In this document: positions 54,496-63,478 of the stretch, one piece after another
How positions within the stretch are numbered: the stretch's first letter is position 1
How the letters are laid out: each line of letters opens with the position of its first letter
NCBI RefSeq assembly: GCF_006716675.1
Contig: NZ_VFPM01000004.1
Location: 310,001 to 374,000 of the forward strand
Origin: Humibacillus xanthopallidus
GTDB lineage: Bacteria; Actinomycetota; Actinomycetes; Actinomycetales; Dermatophilaceae
Direction: 5' to 3'
Length of the DNA: 64,000 bases
Program-made: the position numbers and the translations under genes
Notes under the pieces: generated by a model
What the model saw: the letters and a program-made list of their open reading frames with translations, nothing else
Databases searched by the model: none
What the model was told of the DNA's origin: nothing

Positions 54496-55453
54496 CGAAA
54501 CCCTCCCCGGTGAGCGAGACGAACAGGTCCTCGAGGCTGGGACGGGTCACGGTGAACTCCTTGACGCCGACGCCACCCTCGACGAGCGCGGCGACGATCG
54601 CCTCCGGTGCGAGGCCGTCCGGCGTCCCGCGGACGCCGCCGGGCACGGTCTGGACCTCGCCGAGCCCGAGCTCGGTCAGGATCCGGGCGGCCGCCTCGGG
54701 CTGTCCGGTGAGCACCCGGGCCGATGGGGCCGCGCCTCCACGGACCTCTGAGCTCGAGCCCTGGGCGACGAGCCGGCCGTCGCTCATGACGCCGAGGTGG
54801 GTGCACATCTGCTCCACCTCGGACAGCAGGTGGCTCGACACGAAGACCGTCGTCCCGTCCGAGGCGAGCGAGGCGACGAGGTGACGGACCTCGCGAGTCC
54901 CTTGCGGGTCGAGGCCGTTCGTCGGCTCGTCGAGCACCAGCAGCTCCCGTGGCATGAGCAGCGCGGCCGCGATGGCCAGCCGCTGACGCATGCCCAGGGA
55001 GTAGGCGCGATAGCGCTTGCCCGCGGTCGCCAGCAGGCCGACCCGGTCGAGTGCGGCGTCGATCCGCTGCCTCGAGGTGCGCGGGTCGGCCGTGAGGTCG
55101 GCGGCGTCGAGGCGCTGCAGGTTGGCCCGCCCGGACAGGTAGGGGTGGAAGGCCGGGCCCTCGACGAGGGATCCGACGCGAGGAAGCACCTCCTGGGCGC
55201 CCTGCGGAATCGGTTGCCCCAGCAGGCTGCTCGTGCCGGCAGACGGGCGAACGAGGCCGAGCAGCATACGAATGGTCGTCGTCTTGCCTGAGCCGTTCGG
55301 CCCGAGGAAGCCGTAGACGGAGCCTCGCGGCACGACGAGATCGAGGTCGTCCACCGCGGCGCGCGCGCCGAAACGCTTCGTCAGCCCTCGGGTCACGATG
55401 GCGAGATCGCTCCCGGGGGCTGACGTGGCTCGTGCTTCCAGCGCTTGGGTCAC
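54482..55453 (-). CDS. ABC exporter ATPase
   Basis: 323 aa. Walker A G-P-N-G-S-G-K-T-T near 53, the signature reads Y-S-L-G-M-R-Q-R, Walker B with D-E-P-T-N-G-L-D, then S-S-H-L-L-S. It resembles bacitracin/lantibiotic-type exporters. ATG overlaps the LolA-like stop (ATGA). Confidence 0.92.
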   Translation of the reverse strand: MTQALEARATSAPGSDLAIVTRGLTKRFGARAAVDDLDLVVPRGSVYGFLGPNGSGKTTTIRMLLGLVRPSAGTSSLLGQPIPQGAQEVLPRVGSLVEGPAFHPYLSGRANLQRLDAADLTADPRTSRQRIDAALDRVGLLATAGKRYRAYSLGMRQRLAIAAALLMPRELLVLDEPTNGLDPQGTREVRHLVASLASDGTTVFVSSHLLSEVEQMCTHLGVMSDGRLVAQGSSSEVRGGAAPSARVLTGQPEAAARILTELGLGEVQTVPGGVRGTPDGLAPEAIVAALVEGGVGVKEFTVTRPSLEDLFVSLTGEGFDVSG

Positions 55454-56667
55454 TTCGCTGCCAGGGCGCTGAACAGCTGGCTCGCAGGAACTGCCCCGAG
55501 GGCCACCCGGCCGTCATTGGTCAGGACGACCGAGAACAGGCTGCCTTCGAGGACATGCCCGCTCCCCCACGTGCCCGAGGTGGTCGGAAGCGCCTTGAGT
55601 ATGCCGTTCAGCTGAGCCGTGCTGTCTGCCGCGGACCCAGCGGAGCCCTTGGAGGCTGCCGGCACGGTGAAGGGGGCCACGACGACCGTGCTCCACCCGG
55701 AGCCGACGACCTTCGGGGCGCCCTGACCCGTCGTGGGCGCGGTGGGCTCGGGCGCGGTGGGCTTGGGCGCGGTCGCGTTCGTCCCGCCCGTGCCTGCGAG
55801 AAGGTGGTCGGACTGGGTGACCGTGGTGCCGGGGGGCGGCGTGAACGAGAACTGACGAGCGTCGGGCTTCGCGAAGTCGACGGCCGAGAAGCCCACCTCG
55901 AACGCGGGATTGGTCCGCTTCGTCGAGTAGACCTGGACGCGCAGCGGGACGTGGACCTGGCTGTCGATCGCGATCCGGACCGAGCCCACCAGGGTGGCCT
56001 TGTCCTTCGGCGTGAGGATGAGCTCGTATGCCGACCGGCCCGCCACCGAGGCCGCGCCGGACGTCGTGACCGTGGTGTCCTGGCCCATGAGGGCAAGGGC
56101 TGCAGCCGCCGCCTCGTCGGGCGTGCGGGGCGCGCCGGAGGCCAGCGTGCTCGGGACGCCGCTCGGCAGACCGCTCGGGAGCCCGCTGGGCAGACGCTTG
56201 CCGGCCGAGCCGGCACGCACCTGGTCGGTGCTCAACGTGTGGTGCACTGCGGACTTGTCCGCGCTGGACCACAGCCAGACGTCGTTGCCGTTGTGGATGA
56301 CGTCGGACTCGCCGTTGCTGCCGATCAGTGCGAGCCGCTGACGTGTGGGACCGTCGAGCCAGACCCGCCACGTGTGCGTGCCGGAGATGAGGGAGGTCAG
56401 CGAGCTGCTGGCCGAGCCGGGTCGTCCCGACATCGACAGGCCCGGGATCTCGGGCAGGCCGAGGTCGGAGGTCTGCACCACGGTTCCCGACAGGCTGGAG
56501 ACGTTCGCCGACCGGACGTCCGCCAGCAGCTGGGCCGCGGTTCGGGAAGGTAGCCCGCTGTCGGCGTTGGCCGTCTGGTTGACGGTCAGGGCCGTCGCGC
56601 CGATGACGCCGAGGGCCGCGACGGGCAGGGCCCAGCGAGCCTTGGGGTGGTCGATGAAGAAGCTCAT
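55450..56667 (-). CDS. LolA/RseB-like exported protein
   Basis: 405 aa. An N-terminal membrane anchor or signal (about 12-36) ends near A-N-A. The body resembles the LolA/RseB fold, with an L-P-S-G-(L/V) pentapeptide run near 158-172 and a Pro/Thr linker (P-T-A-P-E-P-T-A-P) near 318-330. Such proteins bind lipids or sense envelope stress outside the membrane. It is cotranscribed with the exporter and divergent from a two-component system, so a stress-sensing or detoxification module is likely (inference). Confidence 0.75.
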   Translation of the reverse strand: MSFFIDHPKARWALPVAALGVIGATALTVNQTANADSGLPSRTAAQLLADVRSANVSSLSGTVVQTSDLGLPEIPGLSMSGRPGSASSSLTSLISGTHTWRVWLDGPTRQRLALIGSNGESDVIHNGNDVWLWSSADKSAVHHTLSTDQVRAGSAGKRLPSGLPSGLPSGVPSTLASGAPRTPDEAAAAALALMGQDTTVTTSGAASVAGRSAYELILTPKDKATLVGSVRIAIDSQVHVPLRVQVYSTKRTNPAFEVGFSAVDFAKPDARQFSFTPPPGTTVTQSDHLLAGTGGTNATAPKPTAPEPTAPTTGQGAPKVVGSGWSTVVVAPFTVPAASKGSAGSAADSTAQLNGILKALPTTSGTWGSGHVLEGSLFSVVLTNDGRVALGAVPASQLFSALAAK

Positions 56668-56761
56668 GTCCCCATCGTGCGCCTCATCTGCTGAGAACCG
56701 ACTGAGACCGTGCATCCGGGAGGAACGGCGCTCGGCCGGCACGTCGTGGCATCGTGGCGGT

Positions 56762-57412
56762 GTGCGGGTGCTGCTGGTGGAGGACGAAGCCCGGATGGCT
56801 GCGGCCATCGTGCGCGGGCTGACGGCCGAGGGTTTCGTGGTCGACCACGTCGCGGACGGGCAGGCGGGGCTTGAGGCGGCACGCTTCGGCGCATACGACG
56901 TGGTCGTCCTCGACATCATGCTGCCGCGGATGTCCGGCTACACCGTCGTCAAAACGCTTCGGGCAGAGCAGGTTTGGGTGCCGGTGCTGCTCCTCACTGC
57001 GAAGGACGGGGAGTACGACGAGGCTGACGGGCTCGACTACGGCGCGGACGACTACCTGACCAAGCCCTTCTCCTTCGTCGTCCTCGTGGCCCGGCTACGG
57101 GCCCTGCTGCGTCGCGACCCCGCCCCGCGACCGGCGATCCTCCGGGCCGGCGTAGTGATGCTCGACCCGGCAACGCATCGTGTCGAGGTCGACGGGTCGG
57201 AGGTGGCGCTTGCCCCGCGTGAGCTCCTCCTTCTCGAGCACCTCATGCGCGCGCATCCTGCGGCGGTCCGCAAGGAGGACCTCCTCGAGAAGGTGTGGGG
57301 AGACCTCGACGACGCCAACGTGGTCGAGGTCTACATCGGCTACCTGCGTCGCAAGCTGGGCAGGGCGCGCATCGAGACCGTTCGCGGTGTCGGCTACCGG
57401 ATGGCACCGTGA
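56762..57412 (+). CDS. Two-component response regulator, OmpR family
   Basis: 216 aa. Receiver: acidic E8-D9, phosphoacceptor D51 (V-V-V-L-D-I-M-L-P), T79 and the Lys of L-T-K-P-F. The winged-helix DNA-binding domain ends R-G-V-G-Y-R-M. GTG start with CATCGT 6 bases upstream. It overlaps the kinase gene by 4 bases. Confidence 0.94.
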   Translation: MRVLLVEDEARMAAAIVRGLTAEGFVVDHVADGQAGLEAARFGAYDVVVLDIMLPRMSGYTVVKTLRAEQVWVPVLLLTAKDGEYDEADGLDYGADDYLTKPFSFVVLVARLRALLRRDPAPRPAILRAGVVMLDPATHRVEVDGSEVALAPRELLLLEHLMRAHPAAVRKEDLLEKVWGDLDDANVVEVYIGYLRRKLGRARIETVRGVGYRMAP

Positions 57413-58806
57413 CCGGCACCCCACGCCTCCCGTCGGTGCACCCTCGTGTCGCGAGGCTAAGCATCCGGGCCCGGCTGATGCTCATCGGCCTCGCGGGAGT
57501 CGCCGGTGCGCTCCTCATCGGGGGTGTCTCGCTCTACGCCGTGCTCACCACCTCGTTGGGTCGCTCCGTCGAGGGCACGGCTCGCGCGAGCGCCGAGCAG
57601 GTGGCTCTGCTCGTCGACGCGGGGCGGGTGCCCGACCCGGTCCCGGTCTCCGGGTCGCAGGTCGTGCAGGTGCTCGACGCCCAGGGACGGGTGGTAGCCG
57701 GGTCCGTGACGGCCGACCGGATGACCTCCCTCGTCACGCCGGACGAGCTGCGACGCGCGCTCGCCGGGGAGCAGGTGGTCGTCGCCGGCAACCGTTCCGG
57801 TCTCTCCGGTCGCCTGCAGGTCGTGGTGGTCCCGGCAGGGGCGGCCGTGCCTTCAGGGCGCCAGTACGCCGTGGTCGCAGCGGCGCCCACCGGAGACATC
57901 GAGCAGAGCGCCCGCACCCTTCGCACCCTGTTGCTGTGGATCTTCCCGCTGCTCCTCGCCGTCCTCGCGGCCATCGCGTGGCGCGTCATCGGCGCGGCCC
58001 TCGCTCCTGTCGAGGCGCTCCGTCGAGGCGCAGAGCGCATCGACGAGTCCTCGTCGGAGACCGATCGCCTCCCGGTGCCGCCGACCCGTGACGAGGTCAG
58101 CGCGCTCGCGACGACCCTCAACGCGATGCTCGACCGGATCACGGTGGCGCGGCGCAAGCAGCGCGCCTTCGTCGCCGACGCGGCCCACGAGCTGCGCAGC
58201 CCGCTCGCCAGCATGCGCACCCAGCTCGAGGTGGCCCAGCGCCTGGGTGAGGGTGGTGACCTGCCGACCGAGCTGCTTGCCGACGTGGACCGGCTGAGCA
58301 CGCTGGTGGACGATCTCCTCATCCTGGCGCGCGCCGGTGACGCGGCCGCGACGCGCCGGTCCTCCGAGGTCGACGTCACGGCGCTCCTCGCTGACGTCGC
58401 CGGCCGTTACGGCTCCGCCCGTGTCCCGGTCGGCACTGCGCCGGGTCTCGCTGGTCGTCGACTGCTGCCGCGGGCCGTGCCGGACGACCTGACCCGGGCC
58501 GTGACGAATCTCGTCGACAACGCGGTGCGGCACGCTCGCACCCGCGTCGTCCTCGACGCCACCTCGGTGGGCCACCAGGTGGAAGTCACCGTCACGGACG
58601 ACGGCCACGGGATCTCCGCCGCGGACCGCGAGCGTGTCTTCGACCGGTTCACCAGGCTGGACGAGGCCCGTGACCGAGACAGTGGCGGCAGCGGTCTCGG
58701 GCTGCCGATCACCCGGGCACTGCTACTGCGCAGCGGAGGTGACGTGCACCTCGAGGATGCTTCTCCAGGCGTGCGAGCCGTGGTCCGCCTCCCGGCGAAT
58801 CCCTGA
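57409..58806 (+). CDS. Two-component sensor histidine kinase
   Basis: 465 aa. Two transmembrane helices (about 22-48 and 170-195) flank an extracytoplasmic sensor of about 120 aa. HAMP follows, then the phosphoacceptor His in D-A-A-H-E-L-R-S-P-L near 259, and the ATPase motifs N-L-V-D-N-A, D-D-G-H-G-I and G-S-G-L-G-L. It likely controls the divergent LolA-like/ABC exporter operon (inference from position). Confidence 0.93.
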   Translation: MTGTPRLPSVHPRVARLSIRARLMLIGLAGVAGALLIGGVSLYAVLTTSLGRSVEGTARASAEQVALLVDAGRVPDPVPVSGSQVVQVLDAQGRVVAGSVTADRMTSLVTPDELRRALAGEQVVVAGNRSGLSGRLQVVVVPAGAAVPSGRQYAVVAAAPTGDIEQSARTLRTLLLWIFPLLLAVLAAIAWRVIGAALAPVEALRRGAERIDESSSETDRLPVPPTRDEVSALATTLNAMLDRITVARRKQRAFVADAAHELRSPLASMRTQLEVAQRLGEGGDLPTELLADVDRLSTLVDDLLILARAGDAAATRRSSEVDVTALLADVAGRYGSARVPVGTAPGLAGRRLLPRAVPDDLTRAVTNLVDNAVRHARTRVVLDATSVGHQVEVTVTDDGHGISAADRERVFDRFTRLDEARDRDSGGSGLGLPITRALLLRSGGDVHLEDASPGVRAVVRLPANP

Positions 58807-58863
58807 GCCAGCATGGCGCACAAGGAGATTCCGTATGCCGTGAGCCCGCCGCGCGTCTGAGGA

Positions 58864-58886
58864 GCCCGCCTCATCTGAGGTCGGGC
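58864..58886. terminator. Terminator between convergent kinase and cupin genes
   Basis: GCCCGCCTC-ATCT-GAGGTCGGGC: a 9-bp stem with one bulged T. Confidence 0.55.
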
Positions 58887-58894
58887 GGTTCGGG

Positions 58895-59359
58895 CTAGGC
58901 GTGCTGGTCCGCGGCCGAGCCGGGTTGTACGGACCAGTCTGCGGGTTCGTCGTCGGTGTCGGCGGCGGCAACCGCCTTGGTCTCGTGCACCTTTCCCGGC
59001 TTGTGGTGCTGCGGCGCGTAGACGGTGTAGAGCTGCATCGGCTCATCGCCGATGTTGGTCACGTTGTGCCAGCTGCCGGCCGGAACCATGACGCACCAGC
59101 CGTCGGTCACCTCTTGGTCGAAGGTCAGCTCGTCCTTGCTCGGCCCCATCTCGGCTCGACCGCGCCCGCGGTCGAGCCGGATGAACTGGTCGGTCTCCGC
59201 GTGCTTCTCGAGGCCGATGTCGCCGTTGACGGGGATCGACATGAGCGTGACCTGCAGGTAGGTGCCGCTCCATGCCACCGTGCGGTAGTTCGGGTTCTCG
59301 AGTGTCTCCTTCTCCAAATCGAACGACTGGGGGCCAGGACCGCTGTCTGTGATGCTCAT
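58895..59359 (-). CDS. Cupin-domain protein
   Basis: 154 aa. The cupin core includes G-D-I-G-L-E-K-H-A-E-T-D-Q-F and the closing P-A-G-S-W-H-N-V-T-N, whose His/Glu residues would hold a metal. This resembles single-domain cupins annotated as mannose-6-phosphate-isomerase-like, but the reaction is not known. ATG 59359 has TACGGT 6 bases upstream (leaderless). Confidence 0.85.
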   Translation of the reverse strand: MSITDSGPGPQSFDLEKETLENPNYRTVAWSGTYLQVTLMSIPVNGDIGLEKHAETDQFIRLDRGRGRAEMGPSKDELTFDQEVTDGWCVMVPAGSWHNVTNIGDEPMQLYTVYAPQHHKPGKVHETKAVAAADTDDEPADWSVQPGSAADQHA

Positions 59360-59493
59360 ATTTCGACCGTAGCCCCGCCCAGGCATGGCCGGACCGCTTC
59401 GTGACCAAGACCGCTGCCACGGACGCACCCACCGCACAAGCAGCACCGCACACATGGACAGCGTGATGACAAGCGCCGTTCGAACATGGCGCC

Positions 59494-59904
59494 TCAGGTG
59501 TTCATCCGGTAGTGGTCCTGCCACGCCTGCTCGCCGTGCCCGGCGGTCAGCCACCCCTCGGCCGTGATCTCACGGCGCAGCCCATCCAGCGCCTCGTCCA
59601 TCCCCGGTGCCCACTCCTCGCGGGGCAGCATCGTCCGGCCGAGCGGCAGGTGCCCCCAGCTGTACGGAGCCGAGAACGTGTCACTCTCGTACCGCACCTC
59701 GCCGCCGAGGAGGCCCACGAAGTGCCACTGCTGCATCATCCCGGCGAGCAGGCCCAAGGTGCTGACCCACGCTCTGCGCGTCGCCGCGTCTTCCAACTCG
59801 ATCGTCAGCGTGCCATCCAGATCATTCTCCGTCGCGGTGCTCACACCTCCAGCCTGCGTCCGCCGCCACTTCACGTCGGCGTAACAGCCTGTCTCGGTCG
59901 TCAC
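59494..59904 (-). CDS. Hypothetical protein
   Basis: 136 aa from GTG 59904. Trp-rich (W-R-R-T, M-M-Q-Q-W-H-F-V-G-L, W-G-H-L-P-L-G, W-A-P-G-M-D) with no recognised family. An internal GTG (59844) is an alternative start. Lies alone between the cupin gene and LysR/LysE remnants. Confidence 0.5.
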   Translation of the reverse strand: MTTETGCYADVKWRRTQAGGVSTATENDLDGTLTIELEDAATRRAWVSTLGLLAGMMQQWHFVGLLGGEVRYESDTFSAPYSWGHLPLGRTMLPREEWAPGMDEALDGLRREITAEGWLTAGHGEQAWQDHYRMNT

Positions 59905-60009
59905 ATGCGCGCCACGGCCTCAGTGGTCCCATCCTTGTGGCTGCGCGACCCCACGCACTCTCGGGCAGTTGGGAACCCGAGCGCCGTCTCCGTGAAGGCG
60001 GGAGCCTCT

Positions 60010-60351
60010 TCAGGCCAGGTCTGCCGCCGCTGACCGCAGCAGACGCTCGAAGGTGAGTGTCAGGTCGGTGACACCGGTGTCAGACCGCAGCGCGTGCACT
60101 GTCCGGCGCGCGCGTCGGTGCACCACCGGCCGGAAGCTGAGGTGCAGGTCGCGTCGGCGCGCCATCCGCGACACCAGGGCAACGCCGTACCCCGTGGCGA
60201 CCAGCGCCTGCGCGACGTCATAGGACTCGGTCTCGAAGCGGATCCGCGGTTCGAACCCTGCCTCCGAGACCAGACGGTCGAACTGTGCCCGGGCCGCGGA
60301 GCCGCCGCGGATGACCACCCAGGCCTCGCCGGCCAGGGAGGTCAGGGCGAG
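60010..60351 (-). pseudogene. LysR-type regulator, C-terminal remnant
   Basis: Only the distal effector-binding domain remains: S-L-A-G-E-A-W-V-V-I-R-G-G-S-A, then F-E-P-R-I-R-F, then A-L-V-A-T-G-Y-G-V-A-L-V. The N-terminal helix-turn-helix and about 190 residues are missing, and upstream sequence is LysE in the other direction. Confidence 0.75.
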
Positions 60352-60370
60352 CGCGCGCGCCGCAGTCCCC

Positions 60371-60871
60371 ACGATCTTCGGCACGGCGACCGGCCTCGTC
60401 GTCTGGTCGATCGGCGCCGGAGTAGGCCTCTCTGCGGCCCTCCTCGCCGTCCCGGCTGCGCATCGGGCACTGCTCGTCGGAGGGGGCCTCACCCTGGCTG
60501 TCATCGGCGCGCGCACCCTCCGCACCACGCGCCGAGGGGTGGGCGAAGTCGTGGAGCTAAAAGCCGAAGGTCCGAACCGTAGCCGTCTCTCCGCCTACGT
60601 GACCGGGCTCGCGACCAACCTGGGCAATCCGAAGGCCGGCGTCTTCGCCATCTCACTGCTGCCAGCCTTCGCCGGCACGCGCGACCTGCTCCCCACCATC
60701 GGCCTCGGCATCGTCTGGGCCGCAGTGACCGCCACGTGGTACCTGCTCTTCGTCCTGCTCGTCGCCCGCGGACGTGCTTTCGTCACGACCCCCCGGGCCC
60801 AGAAGGCGATTGGATACGTCAGTGGCGTCGTCCTCGTTGTCGTGGGCGGCAGTGTGGCCTTCGGGTTGTGA
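60371..60871 (+). pseudogene. LysE/RhtB exporter lacking its N-terminus
   Basis: Begins in the second helix region (F-G-T-A-T-G-L-V-V-W-S) and continues to a normal end with N-L-G-N-P-K-A-G-V-F, the conserved loop. About the first 45-50 residues including the start are gone. An in-frame ATG at 60311 exists but lies antisense to the LysR remnant and adds unrelated residues, so this is probably a broken gene. Confidence 0.72.
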
Positions 60872-61142
60872 CCGGTGACACCGACCGCCCCTCATCGGAC
60901 GGCTGGACCTCCCTTCGGCGCGTGTTCGCCGGACTGCACGTGATGCGAGATGCGGGCGCTCGACAGGCGTCGGATCGAAGCGCACGGGTCCGTGCTTCAG
61001 TGGGCACTGACTCGCTGGCCGAGGGGGAATTCACGCACCTCCTCGCCGACGGGATTGCGGAAGCTGAGGACGGCCAGCGACGGCTGCCCACCCGCGACTC
61101 CGCCTGCGCGGGCGAACCCATGTGCACTTGAGGGCCCGGGCC

Positions 61143-61682
61143 TCATGAGGACGTCAGCGTGAGCTGACTCCGGTGGTAGTCGTAGTGCTCGGTGGCATAC
61201 GCGTAGACATCGGCGAGGGTCATCGAGTCGCGGAAGAACGGATCCCAGCCGACGGGGAAGTGCATCCGTCGATCGAGTGCATCGTCGTCCTCGGCGTCCA
61301 GCCGGCGGTGGAGTTGGGCGATCGTGCGGTCCAGCTGTGCAGTCAGTCGTGGACCACGAAAGACGAGGGCACCGCCCACCGAGCCCAGGTAGTTGATGTG
61401 GTGGAACGGCCGGGTGGCAGCGTTGAGCGCGTGGGCGAACGTGCGGCTGGCCCGGTCAGGCAGGCGACCGAAAATCCGGACCAGCGGCAGAAGTCGGCGC
61501 ACGATGAGGAAGCCGAACGTCATGTGCCACAGCATCTGGCCGTTGGTCCACTTGGTCCCCTGGGTCCGGCGTCGGAGCTCGGCGGGCGTTGCGTGCGATA
61601 CCAGGTCTTGCAGGTCGGCGCGCGCTCTCTCCAGCTCGTCGTGGATGCGCTGTCGATCGACCGACTGACCCTCGGTGGTCAT
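61143..61682 (-). CDS. DinB-family protein
   Basis: 179 aa. The DinB/YfiT four-helix pattern is visible: W-T-N-G-Q-M-L-W-H-M-T-F-G near 45-57 and T-E-H-Y-D-Y-H-R-S-Q-L near the end, giving the three metal-binding histidines. Members include thiol-dependent transferases; the substrate is unknown. Confidence 0.8.
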   Translation of the reverse strand: MTTEGQSVDRQRIHDELERARADLQDLVSHATPAELRRRTQGTKWTNGQMLWHMTFGFLIVRRLLPLVRIFGRLPDRASRTFAHALNAATRPFHHINYLGSVGGALVFRGPRLTAQLDRTIAQLHRRLDAEDDDALDRRMHFPVGWDPFFRDSMTLADVYAYATEHYDYHRSQLTLTSS

Positions 61683-61871
61683 GCACCAGTCTCGCGCGTT
61701 GCGTTGATGGTGGGAACAGGGGAAACGCCCCCACGTCGCGCGCCCTCGGCATGCGGGCGAGACGCACGCTCCGACCGGCGGCGAAGAGTCGCACCATGTT
61801 GCGCGTGGGTGCCGACGGCCTGCAGCCGCCTGGTGAGGTGCGTGATCTACCGGATCTGGCTCCTCTTCGTG

Positions 61872-62331
61872 TCAAGACGCCGACGGGAACGCGGTTCTAG
61901 GCTGGTTGGTGACGGGTTCGGGAAGTGGCTTGTCCGAAGAGCCGGTGGTGAGTTGGACCAGCCGCATGATGCTCGCAACGACCATGATGACCCCGTACAG
62001 CTGGAGGGCGATGGGGTCCGACGGGTAGTGGCCGAGCACGGAGGCTCCGAACGGGATCGGTCCCATCGTGAACAGGAAGAGCAGGTTCAACCAGACCACG
62101 TCGCGGTTCACCCACTGCACCTGCATGAACAGGTCTCGATGGGCCACCCAGTACATCCTTGTGATCAGGAAGCTGATCGCAGGCCACCCCGGTGGGGCGC
62201 AGTTCCTCGAGCACACGACCGAGGGACTCGTGCGGCAGGTTCTCGGGGACCTGGATCTCGAGCACCAGAAGGGTGAGCACGATGGCGAACACGCCGTCGG
62301 TGAGCGTGTTGACCCGCTCGGGGCTGCTCAG
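61872..62331 (-). pseudogene. TMEM175-like (DUF1211) channel gene, frameshifted
   Basis: Two frames together read as one protein. The first has R-V-N-T-L-T-D-G-V-F-A-I-V-L-T-L-L-V-L-E, the TMEM175 signature. The second continues I-S-F-L-I-T-R-M-Y-W-V-A-H-R-D-L-F. Removing one base near 62181 joins them as V-A-A-I-S-F. The expected start is also absent: coding-like sequence begins inside the hairpin at 62331. Either a true pseudogene or a sequencing error. Confidence 0.7.
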
Positions 62332-62360
62332 GCGCCGCGGGCCTTTCGGCCCGCGGCGCC
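62331..62360 (-). terminator. Terminator of the AhpD-like gene
   Basis: Perfect 13-bp stem GGCGCCGCGGGCC / GGCCCGCGGCGCC with a TTTC loop, 13 bases past the stop. Confidence 0.75.
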
Positions 62361-62373
62361 GACGACCTCGGCG

Positions 62374-62718
62374 TCAGGTGGTGACGTTCTCCTCGGCGAG
62401 CGCGTCTTCGAGCGCGAGAGCGATCCCGAGGGCCTCGGCGATCGTGGCGGCCGCATCGACGACCTTCGGGGTGCCGATGATGGGCGCCACGGCGATCAGG
62501 ACGCTGCGGGCGTCCTCGAGGGTCAGGTCGGTGGTGTCTGCCGCTGCTGCGATGTTCAGCAGGTACGACGAGGGCGGGGCACCCACCGCGGCAAGGGCGG
62601 CGAACCGCACCATCAACAGCTCCCGGGCGCCGAGCTCTGCGCGCGTGACGGAAGCGGTGGTCATGTCGAGGATGGCGTCCAGCAAGGGGCGCTGCGGAGT
62701 CGTTGCTACATCGGTCAT
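62374..62718 (-). CDS. Carboxymuconolactone decarboxylase/AhpD-like protein
   Basis: 114 aa. R-E-L-L-M-V-R-F-A-A-L, A-P-P-S-S-Y-L-L-N and L-E-D-A-R-S-V-L-I-A-V-A-P-I-I-G-T-P-K-V are typical of the CMD family. The AhpD CxxC pair is absent, so it is not a thiol peroxidase reductase of that type. Function unknown. Confidence 0.78.
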   Translation of the reverse strand: MTDVATTPQRPLLDAILDMTTASVTRAELGARELLMVRFAALAAVGAPPSSYLLNIAAAADTTDLTLEDARSVLIAVAPIIGTPKVVDAAATIAEALGIALALEDALAEENVTT

Positions 62719-63157
62719 GGGGTTTCAACCTGTCTGCTTGCGTACGAGAAGCGGAGTGGTGAAGGTGTTGCCTCACCGAGCTGCCCGGCGTGTGGCTTTC
62801 ACACCAGGCAACCTTGCGCCGACTCCGACGTCCTGTGACAGAGGCTTAGGTCCCTAGTTGAGTCCATAGCGTTGGTGTACAACGATGCTGGTGAGCGTGT
62901 CCTGCTGACGTAGGTGCGGTCACCGCTGTGATCCTTCGAGTGATCTCTCACAACCGACTCGAAGAAGGACACTGCGATGACCGCGAACACCAGTGCTACT
63001 CCTCACCGTCGTGTGGGCGAGGTTGGGCGTCGTTGAGGGCGGGGAACATTCGGGTTAAACGGGTTTGACGAGGGGGGCAGGGGGACGCGGGACGCGCACG
63101 CGGTGTGGCCCCTAGGTTCGTGGTGCGCTGCAACGACTCGACTCGACCCATGGACCA
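62719..63157. other. Gene-poor region with a truncated 19-codon ORF
   Basis: 439 bp, visibly less GC-rich. The only coding signal is ATG 62977 to TGA 63036 (M-T-A-N-T-S-A-T-P-H-R-R-V), preceded by GAAGAAGGA at good spacing. It looks like the first codons of a longer gene cut short, perhaps part of a lost mobile element, but no element was recognised. Confidence 0.4.
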
Positions 63158-63334
63158 GTGAGGGCGCACCCTGACTTCGCCGTCGCCACGCGTGCGGTGG
63201 AGACCACGCGGCAGGCGGCGCTGGGCGCTCACGTGGTCAATGTGATGGACCGGTGGACGGTGATGCAGGCACCCGACGGATGCGTCTACTGCCTCACCGA
63301 CCATGATCCCTCGACCGGTCGGGTACGTCGCTGA
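63158..63334 (+). pseudogene. VOC-family protein, C-terminal fragment
   Basis: 59 codons: H-P-D-F-A-V-A-T then A-A-L-G-A-H-V-V and W-T-V-M-Q-A-P-D-G-C-V-Y-C-L-T-D, the usual end of glyoxalase-like VOC proteins. The N-terminal half is missing. Confidence 0.65.
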
Positions 63335-63478
63335 ACACGGCTGCCCCGCAACAGACCCGAGTGCGGGACGCCGGGTTCGCGCGACTCAACCGCGGCTCCG
63401 CCACCGACCAACGGGCCTGCACCGTCCGGCAGCGAATCTCAGTCGTTCGATGACGGTGTGGGTGGCTATCCTTCCGTG

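Noticed and set aside
56150..56205. Repeats in the LolA-like gene as a separate element
   Set aside because: They encode an in-frame L-P-S-G-type linker in the protein, so the gene explains them.
60872..61142. Frames between the LysE remnant and the DinB gene
   Set aside because: No recognisable product, no start signals; treated as non-coding.
62841..62854. Second DosR-like match (GGGACCTAAGCCTC on the minus strand) upstream of the AhpD-like gene
   Set aside because: The right half is poor, it is about 130 bases from the start codon and no promoter is placed, so it is not called.
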